A DNA stretch of 64,000 nucleotides from Sequoia sempervirens (lineage: Eukaryota > Streptophyta > Pinopsida > Cupressales > Cupressaceae), in the NCBI GenBank assembly GCA_007258455.2, contig VDFB02000003.1:46193889-46257888 (forward strand), given 5' to 3'. This document shows positions 56,804 to 64,000 of this stretch, in pieces. Within the stretch, counting starts at the first letter, position 1. Every line of letters starts with the position of its first letter. A program made the position numbers and the translations under genes. A model generated the notes under the pieces. That model saw nothing but the letters and a program-made list of their open reading frames with translations, was not told the origin of the DNA and did not search any database.

Positions 56804-58060
56804 TTTTCTATTTTTAGAAAGTTTTGCAATTTTTGCATTTTGAGTTGATTTCTGGCTTTGGAAGGCTTGATTTTCGCTTTGCCTTAATCCTCGTGACATG
56901 ACTGAGCTGTTGGCGCCTAATGCTTGCATGTACCTGCTATTTTTAGCTACTAAAAATAGTAACTATTCAGAATGAGCTCAAACTTTGCGTGCAGATTGCC
57001 TGAAGGATGTTGATGGTGACTGGACGAAGCTTCTCTGCAACCCTCGTGTTTCGCCCTACTTTTTTAGGAAACCCTAATTCCCCTGCATGAACCTGCTAAA
57101 AATAGTAAGTGCTTGATTTTCGAACCTCCGCCACTCCGTTTGATATGAAATTCACTCCATGGGGTCCTCGTCACTTGCTTGACTTGCTCACACTAGTGTC
57201 TCGCACTGACCTGCTATTTATAGCCCTGTTTCAGAAGTGACTTACTATAAATAGTAAGTGCTCTGATCGCCTTCAAATTTTACCAATGGATTCCTTGAAA
57301 GATACCTATCGCAATGGGATACCTTGGTTTTTGGAGATTCTAGCGTTTGACCCCCGATTTTGGGTCCCGAAGCTAGAAACCTTAATCTGACTTGCATGTT
57401 GCTTAAAAGATCTTCGTTTGACCCCGTTTCTGTTGCATGTCACTGTGTTTGTGATGTTGAAGTGTTGGGCAGTTGCCGGAGTGATACTGGCTAAAAATAG
57501 TAAGTGTCTAAAAAAGTGACTAATCAGCTGCCGGATGAGTTTGCATGTCACACTGCCCGAGAGATCTCAAGAAACCCAAAAAAACCCAAAAAAATATCAA
57601 CATGCGAGCACTGGCCAAAAATAGCAAGTCTCGGAAAAGTGATCAACTCTGCTTGCATGATCACTCTGCTTGCATGTTACCCCATTGTGAAGCTCTCGAA
57701 AAACCTAGAAAGATTATGCAGACATGCGCTGAGAAATCTTGCATGCAGACCCTAAAAATAGCCTTTGAAGCCCGAATCATTAAAATTCATCATCTCATTT
57801 TGCATGCTATATCACTGCGAAGGTCTCGAAAAACCCAGAAAGATTATGCTGACATGCATTGAAAATTCCAACATGCAAACCCTAAAAATGGCTCTCGGAG
57901 GCAAAACTGCTAAAAATAGTAAGTTGTCCGTTTCAGCTCAAATTTTGCGAGCAGGTAGCTCACAGCATTCTAAGTGCAGTGCAGTTGTCAAAATCTGAAA
58001 ATCCCAAGAAAATAGGCCCCAAATTAGCACTTACTAAAAATAGCAAGTTGTCAGAATTCA
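56400..58060. repeat. Dyad-bearing repeat array, about 130-bp unit
   Basis: TACTAAAAATAGTAAG-type palindromes at about 56423, 56552, 56950, 57091, 57238, 57490, 57908 and 58030, with decayed ones at 57612, 57750 and 57884. Between them recur TTGCATGT(C/T)A, GAAGCTCTCGAAAAACC(C/T)AGAAAG and ACATGCAAACCCTAAA. The array runs past the LTR end at 56803 to about 58060, so the right part may be another, unbounded LTR. Confidence 0.8.
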
Positions 58061-58584
58061 ATGAAAATTCAGTGGGAGCCTACTTGAAGCATCCTGATAG
58101 CAGTGCTAAGCTCAGAATTTGATTAGCCAACTCAATTTGACCTCATAATTGTCTGAAGATTGTAAAACCCTAATTCATCAGAAAGCCCTCCAGACTTAGC
58201 CAAAATTCAAATCTAGGTCAAATGGCAAGTACATCACTAGACAGAAAGAACCGACAGAGAGACAGACAAACCCAAAACTAAAGCCAAAAGACCTGAATGG
58301 AGCAAAACTTAGGGGGTCCCCATTTTGAATGGGGTGATGTGTGAAAAGGTCACAACAAATCTATCATTGTGGATAGCATCAAAGCGCCAGAATATGAGAC
58401 AGTTAATGAATTCATGGACGAGGTGAGAGCCCATGATGGCTTGGAGTAGATAGATAGATGGAACCCTAGTTATTCCTGAGGATAGAGTCATAAGCAATAG
58501 TCAAATCAATGTCATTCTTGAGTTCTAATTGTTGATTTCATGCACACTTATCTCATCTTCGAGATATCTTTGGGAGGAGATCGG
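58061..58584. other. Unassigned region
   Basis: No coding or repeat boundary recognised. GGGTCCCCATTTTGAATGGGG near 58315 could be another LTR terminus relic. Confidence 0.35.
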
Positions 58585-59645
58585 ACTTTCAGTTAGGATC
58601 CAGTTAACTGATGTTAGTTATCAGTTGACTTTCATTTCAATAAGGACTTGCATGTTGCACACGTCCATTTTTAGTTTAGTTTAGTTTAGTTAATTGATGG
58701 CAGTTTTCCAGTTAACTGATTAGTTTCTTACAGTTAGACTTAGAGAATAAACTCTTGCATGTAGGCAAGACTAATTGTAAACTCAAGGAGATTTTAGGGT
58801 TCCCTACTCCTTGAAGTTCTATAAATAAGAGCACCCTTGCTCATTTGTAATTAACTTTTACTGTGATAACAAATTGTTGTGCCCACCTTGCCATGCAATA
58901 TTACTATTTTGTAACTGTTCACTTAGTTAAATATAACGCTGGTTTGATTGTTCATTGTGTTGATTGGTCCTTCATGCAATTTTTTGTCCCAGTTTTATTC
59001 TTGTTGTGATTAATAAGCTTTGCTTCATATCTACACCTCAGATAGGGGTTCCTCCTCCTTGGGAATTTAGAAGTAGAGTTTATCGTTTGATGCTGTGATT
59101 AATAGTTTTTCTTTCATATCTACACCTCGGATAGGGGTCCCTCCTCCTTTGGAATTTAGAGAGAAGAATTGTCGTTTAAGTGTTGGTTTCAATAAACTTG
59201 TTGCATATCTACACCTCGGATAGGGGTTCCTCCTCCTTGGGAATTTAATAATAAAGTTTATCGTTTGATATTGTTACCAATAACCTTCATATCAGCCTAC
59301 GCCTCGGATAGGGTTCCTCCTCCTTGGAAATCCTGTTATAAAGTTTATCGTCTAAACATTCCCTGCTCCTAAGTCTTCATGCTCTATTTCTCTTGAGGAA
59401 ATAGGATAGTTTAAGCATTAAGTTAGTTGTAGTTAAGATCTACAAAACCAAAGAAAAACCTTAGCTGCAATGTATTGGTTTCCTTAACCTTGTGCCTCTT
59501 CCAGCTGAGTCAAAAAGATAGGATTTAGAACATTTACTTTTTCACGCATATCAGCAAAAGAGGGAGCTTACCCTCCTAATTTGAAGAGCAATCATTACGC
59601 ACTGTGCATAGCTGTCCGTTGCCAATACGCACTCCAGAGATGCGA
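58585..59645 (+). repeat. Family T 3' LTR, last part
   Basis: Matches 42433-43480 from CTTTCAGTTAGGAT onward: AGTTAACTGATG, TCTATAAATAAGAGCACC, four 88-89 bp repeats, then GCATAGCTGTCCGTTGCCAA and GCACTCCAGAGATGCGA. It loses homology before the terminal AACA. Confidence 0.85.
59025..59335 (+). repeat. 88-89 bp tandem repeat, four copies
   Basis: CCTCAG/CCTCGG cores at 59036, 59125, 59214 and 59302. The 5' LTR has three copies, so the copy number changed after insertion. Confidence 0.9.
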
Positions 59646-60668
59646 AAAAGTATTGTATAAGGCAGCGATTCATTGTTGAAAGGAAGCACCAATCAGGAAG
59701 GTTGTGGATTAGTTAATAAAGAAACAATTATTAATGTATGAATAGTTATGACTCTTTCAAAGGATAGCAACCATGAAAGGGTGTGTCTCTTGTTAAATGA
59801 ATAGTTGTGACTCTCCCCACCATGGAAGATATAAAAGGGGAAATAAATGAGTGGGGAGAGGCATCAGGGAATGAAATGGATCAAGTCTGATCATCAAAGA
59901 GATCAGAAATAAAATCTGCATTCAGAAAAGCAGCAGCTATTGGTATAATCAGCGATTGGTATGCATTTGATTATATACGCAATTAAAGTATAATTGTGAT
60001 AGGCATATAAATTTATATATAGTTAATTTCATAATAACTAATATATAGTAAGGAGAGAATTGTTATGTCTAAATTGGTAGTTAAGGATATAGTGAATCTA
60101 TTTATATTATTATAAGCTACATTCTTTTCTTTAAGCAATCATGTGTAGGGTTGGCAAGGAAACATGTTAGGGAAGGGCGGTATAGGTTCTCTCAATGTGA
60201 GAACATCACCCTAAGTTGGATGGAATTGTCTTGGTTGGATGTTCCTGCCGTTTGGCCCCAAGGGGGTATGAGCACGCCCTTGGGCTTAACTGAGATGAAT
60301 GATAGGTTCTCACAACGTAAGAATGCCACCCTAAGTTGGATGGAATTGTCTTGGTTGGATGTTCTTGCCACTTGGGGCCAAGCGGGGTATGAGCACGCCC
60401 TTGGGTTACTTGTGATGAACATTCTTTATAGCACCCTATCATGCATTTCTCTACAATCCCTACCATGATTGGTTATTGAAAAGAGTCTATAGATTGGATT
60501 CAAGTTTAAATTGTAATTCATCATTTCATAAATATTAATAGTTCATTTATCCTTAAGTTCAATATCTATTATATAATTTACTATGGAATATTATTTGTAA
60601 AACAATTTTATGTTGTGTAAGTGTCTCTTGAGGCAAATTCATGCATACTCCAAGTAGGGGACATTACA
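59646..60668 (-). mobile_element. Possible LTR fragment ending GGGGACATTACA
   Basis: On the minus strand TGTAATGTCCCC starts at 60668, as in other LTRs of this window. The other end is not defined. A TG at 59939 with GCTAT before it nearly matches CCTAT after 60668 (4 of 5), which is weak support for a TSD. It contains a 120-bp duplication. Confidence 0.4.
60181..60420 (+). repeat. Direct tandem duplication, two units of 120 bp
   Basis: TAGGTTCTC...CACCCTAAGTTGGATGGAAT... and ATGAGCACGCCCTTGGG occur twice, exactly 120 bp apart (60181 and 60301). Confidence 0.9.
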
Positions 60669-61439
60669 CCTATGGGTGCAAAACAAAGGGGAAGTTAATT
60701 GAGACAGCCTACAAAAATATATGGTGGACCCCTTGTGTATGAGTGATATGAACAATGTACTCAAGGAGATGGGAATATAGACTTGACCAAACAAGTAGTT
60801 CTTGATGCAAGAGATGTATAGATGTTTATCTGCAACCATCACACATCACATGCACTATTTTGGACCTTCTCCAAGAAGGAATTTCTCGATCTTGTAGAAA
60901 CCAAATATAACTCATACTTCATTCTCTTGGAGAGGATGCTTGAGTTGCAAGAGCCATTGCAATTAATATTCATTCCACAATAGTGGGATCAGTGGACTCA
61001 ATTCCAAGTTAGAGTAGGGGAAGAGGGTGAAGGAAGTGGTGAAGAGAGACAATTTTTGGATTGATGCCAAATACATTGTTTCCATCATATCTTCTATTTT
61101 CAAAGCAATAAATATGGGGACTCTAGTGTTCCGAACCTTGGAGAAGTATATAAGCACATTAAAAACATACTTAGCCAAATACAAGATTGTTGTTCAAGAA
61201 AAAGACGCCACCTTGCAGTTTTATAATGAACACATTTCACGTATCATTTAGAGAAGGTGAGAAAAGATCAACATTACTTTGCACATCTCTACCTATGCAT
61301 TGAACTTGAAGTGGTACATGCAAAGGCTTGGAAAATTTTCCCCTATGGTAGATGTTGAGGTGAAGGTGGGCTCCATGAAGGCAATTCAAAAGATGTTAAC
61401 TTAATCATATGCTGAAAAAATGGTATTTTGGGTCCTCAT
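60669..61439. other. Unassigned region
   Basis: About 770 bp. A plus open stretch at 61027-61251 is Lys/Ile-rich and unrecognised. It may be the 3' tail of the LINE or unrelated sequence. Confidence 0.35.
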
Positions 61440-62375
61440 AATACGAGCCCTATCAGAATTACCTCAAACTAGGGGCCCAAACTTCATACACATAAAGAGA
61501 TGTTAACTCAATAACTACACTCAAGAGGCACATATTAAAATAGATACCATGGAATGTTTATCGAAAACATTGACGGACTAAGATTGAAAGTGAGGTATAT
61601 CCCTTACAAACACAACCCTGTGGTAGGTTGTAGAAAAATTCATGGTCCAACAAACTAGACTCCCAAATAAGGGTCCTTTCAAACCTACATGGAGCACCAC
61701 CAAATATGTTGACAATAATGATCTTAGTTTTGCTAAGGTTCACCACAGGCTAGCTAAGATTGAAATAACAAGCAAGGGCATCAAGTTCTCTCTATAAAAC
61801 ATCAATAGAGATCAATGGAGCAATGAAAGCATGATGCAATATAAAACCAAACCGGCATAAATGTACTACCAAAAGAATCTTGAAACTCATCAATGCAAAT
61901 ATTAGAAATAGACAATGAAACGAGGCAATAGTAATTGACCCCAATGGTACTCTCAACAAAGTTAGAGAGACCATGGGGAGTTCAAAATTGGCCAAAATCT
62001 ATCTCATAGAGTCTCATAATGACAATAATGAAAGAATTTGAAATATCAATATGATATCATTTCTAGAAAAGAAGATGTCTAGAAACATAATTAAAGGCTT
62101 TTGTAAAATCTAAAATGCAGCAAAAGGTGTTGTAAGATTATTAACAAGCCTCCTCAACAATAGCCCAAAGTGTAAAATTATGGTCAAGGGTCTCAAAGTA
62201 TCCTAAAGACAGTATGTTACTGCACTTTACAATAATGACTCTCCAAGCAATCAAAAAGCTTCATGTCCAACCTCATGGAATAAATTTTGGAAGCTCTATG
62301 CATAATCATGATGGTCCTTAATTTATTTGGATTTGAATCATCTCCCCACTTGAGGAAGTGTATGATGTACTAAAA
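61440..62375 (-). pseudogene. LINE (non-LTR) reverse transcriptase fragment
   Basis: Minus-strand segments in several frames follow the RT order of a plant LINE: FLKWGDDSNPNKLRTIMIMH and KIYSM (62370-62270), FCCILDFTKAFNYVSRH (about 62130-62080; the first catalytic region F.DF.KAFD has Asn for Asp), NICIDEFQDSF (about 61905-61870), NLSKTKIIIVN (about 61740-61710), KGYTSLSILVRQCFR (about 61600-61558) and YVYEVWAPSL (about 61480). Many stops and frameshifts. No 5' ORF1, poly(A) tail or TSD found. The match is to motif order recalled from this LINE type, not to a database. Confidence 0.75.
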
Positions 62376-62384
62376 CCAAGAGGT

Positions 62385-62520
62385 GGGGAACCCTAAGTAA
62401 ACAACCTCGTTTAATGGTTATTTGCAGGTAAAAAGCTTCTAAATAGCTCTAGGGAACCCTAAGCAAACAACCTCATTAAATGGTTCTTTGCAAGTACAAA
62501 GCTTCTAAATAGATCTTTGT
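62385..62520 (+). repeat. Tandem duplication, about 67 bp, two copies
   Basis: GGGAACCCTAAG(T/C)AAACAACC...AAAGCTTCTAAATAG at 62386 and 62452. Confidence 0.85.
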
Positions 62521-62892
62521 CACCTGAAGAGAATAAATAAGAGGAATGTTGGAGTGTTTAATGTTGATTTTCCAATAACTTAAATGTGTATATATACGCA
62601 TGCTAAGATCAATGTCTGTATCTTATTCAATTCCATTATATTCAAAGTGATTATCTTAGCATACAGGAACCAACACGATGCCTTATGTCTCTTACTCTTG
62701 TGTGCCCTACTTTCTTGGAGATGTTTCTTTTGATTCTTTGCTTATGTTGCATTAATTCCTTATGGAGTAATATTCATGTTTTCATAAGGACATTATGACG
62801 ATGAGATGATTTGGAATTTCGTAGAGAGAAACTTCAAAGGAAACATACACCTAGGGTTCAATGTTTGAAATGAGCATTTTCCTCTTGAGGAT
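62521..62892. other. Unassigned region
   Basis: No feature recognised between the duplication and the long LTR. Confidence 0.35.
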
Positions 62893-64000
62893 TGTTGGCG
62901 TTTCAATTAGCACCTCTGGAGTGCTTATTGGAAATGGACAGCTATGCACAGTGCGTAATGACTGCTCTTCAAATTATGGAGGGGAAGCTCCGTCTTGTTT
63001 GTTGATGTTTGCGTAAAAGTAAAATGGACTAATGTTCCTATCTTTTTTACTCAGCGGCAGGACACAAGGGTGCATAAACACAATGAGTTGCAGCTAAGGT
63101 TTTCTTTGGTTTCTACAGATCTTAACTACAACTAGGCTAACTTTTAATCTATCCTATCTCCTCTAGATAAATAGAGCAAGAGAGCATAGGAGCGGGAATG
63201 GGATGGTTGGATCACTTGGGCCGACCGTCTCTCAGAACGCGTCTGAAGGCTCTAAACTTTCAGATCTATGCTGGAATAAGGTATTATGCAAGCAAACACT
63301 CTTATGATAAGCTGAAGCTCAGTTGCCAAGGAGGAGGAACCCCTGTCCGAGGTGTAGGTTGGGATACAACTCACTAGAAACAACAAAGGACGATGAACTG
63401 GATATCAGGATTCTTGAGGAGGTGATGACACCTATCCAAAGTGTAGGCTGAAATACAGATCATTACACAACATCAAACGATAACCATTAACATCAAAATT
63501 CCCAAGGAGGTGACGACACCTATCCAAGGGGAAGATTAAAACAATAGATTATAAGAACAAGATGTTGATAGAACTTGAAACTTTGGATCAAATTGCATAT
63601 GCCTTTTGATTTATTTCTTCAAGCTTGCTCAACGAATTACAAAGATTTGGGACATAAAAGGTACGAAATCATACACAATTGCTTATCAAACCAAACAACT
63701 CTCATCCAAAAGTGAAATATAGACTTGCAAGCTTGTTGGCACAATGGCGCAGCAATTTTGTGTAGTAAATAAAGGTTACAAAATAATGAGCAAAGACTCT
63801 TATTTATAGAAGCTGAAAGGAGTAGGAAACCCTAAAATCTCGAGTTAACAATGAGTTTTTGCCAATCTGCAATATTTATTCCTATGTCTAAAGTAGGTAA
63901 GCTAGCAGTTAACTGGAAATCTATTTCAATCAATTGAAACTAAATTAAAAGTGAACTCCAAATACAAAAGTGCCTCCAAAATATTGATCCATAATTAGTG
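62893..64000 (-). mobile_element. Family T LTR 3' portion, minus orientation, cut by window end
   Basis: Starts TGTTGGCGTTTCAATTAGCA (reverse of the LTR end), followed by GCACCTCTGGAGTGC, the GGACAGCTATGCACA block and reverse 88-bp repeat cores (GGTGTAGG near 63350, 63440, 63520), the same order as 43492 to 42600 reversed. No PBS adjoins at 62892. Confidence 0.85.

Larger units (their letters stand above)
39000..59645 (+). mobile_element. Tat-like Ty3/gypsy element with 4.5-kb LTRs (family T), interrupted
   Basis: 5' LTR 39000-43492, PBS 43499, gag and archaeal-type RNase H within 43589-45590. The 3' LTR starts at 45842 (TGTTGTACTC), breaks off at 46719 and resumes at 58585, matching 5' LTR position 42433. 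About 2.6 kb of the 3' LTR is missing there, replaced by 11.9 kb of other sequence. Protease, RT and integrase are not visible, so the element is internally deleted. The LTR terminal inverted repeat is TGTTG...CAACA (the last bases are mutated in the 5' LTR). The 3' LTR end is degraded after about 59645, so no TSD could be checked. Confidence 0.75.

Overview
This window looks like a gene-poor, AT-rich plant nuclear genome, most probably a conifer or other gymnosperm. That is an inference from very long introns, old and deeply nested LTR retrotransposons with 1-4.5 kb LTRs, and plant-type genes; the species cannot be named from the sequence. The only convincing host gene is a minus-strand PIN-LIKES (PILS) auxin-transport gene. 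Four exons with matching phases lie at 34050-33929, 33370-33161, 1821-1747 and 1233-1133. The second and third are separated by an intron of about 31.3 kb, and both ends of the gene lie outside the window or were not found.

Inside the giant intron, from left to right: a decayed Ty3/gypsy chromovirus fragment (2182-7485) split by a solo LTR (4959-7027, TSD TTTCA); a 2.1-kb LTR (8368-10446) holding a tRNA-derived SINE (8796-8992, 14-bp TSD) and followed by a primer binding site and an ORF resembling the N-terminus of the cohesin cofactor PDS5 (10627-11173), cut by a fragment of a long LTR (11174 to about 13330); a non-autonomous hAT transposon (16197-17105, 8-bp TSD); and a complete element (17446-32366, TSD CTCTC, LTRs of 1031 and 1038 bp) whose only clear coding content is a second, divergent PDS5-like protein joined to a long coiled-coil ORF. 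That element is interrupted by a complete minus-strand chromovirus (19249-27280, TSD GAGAT) with gag, protease, RT, RNase H, integrase and chromodomain.

The PDS5-carrying element encodes no recognisable polymerase or integrase. It shares LTR termini, an initiator-Met-type PBS and a polypurine tract with the chromovirus, as expected of a parasite mobilised in trans. This is the most novel system here.

Right of the PILS exons (35318-64000) lies a complex of a very-long-LTR (about 4.5 kb) Tat-like gypsy family. It includes a minus LTR copy (35318-38999) head-to-head with a plus element (5' LTR 39000-43492, PBS 43499, gag and an archaeal-type RNase H, 3' LTR 45842-46719 plus 58585-59645). The 3' LTR is split by about 11.9 kb of insertions. 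These hold two copies, in opposite orientations, of an unrecognised large ORF (one of 1127 codons with six internal stops, all TAG), a roughly 70-bp tandem array, and a minus LTR related to the one at 8368. The right end has a LINE reverse-transcriptase fragment (62375-61440, minus) and another long-LTR fragment running off the window. No rRNA, tRNA gene, CRISPR or bacterial feature was seen.
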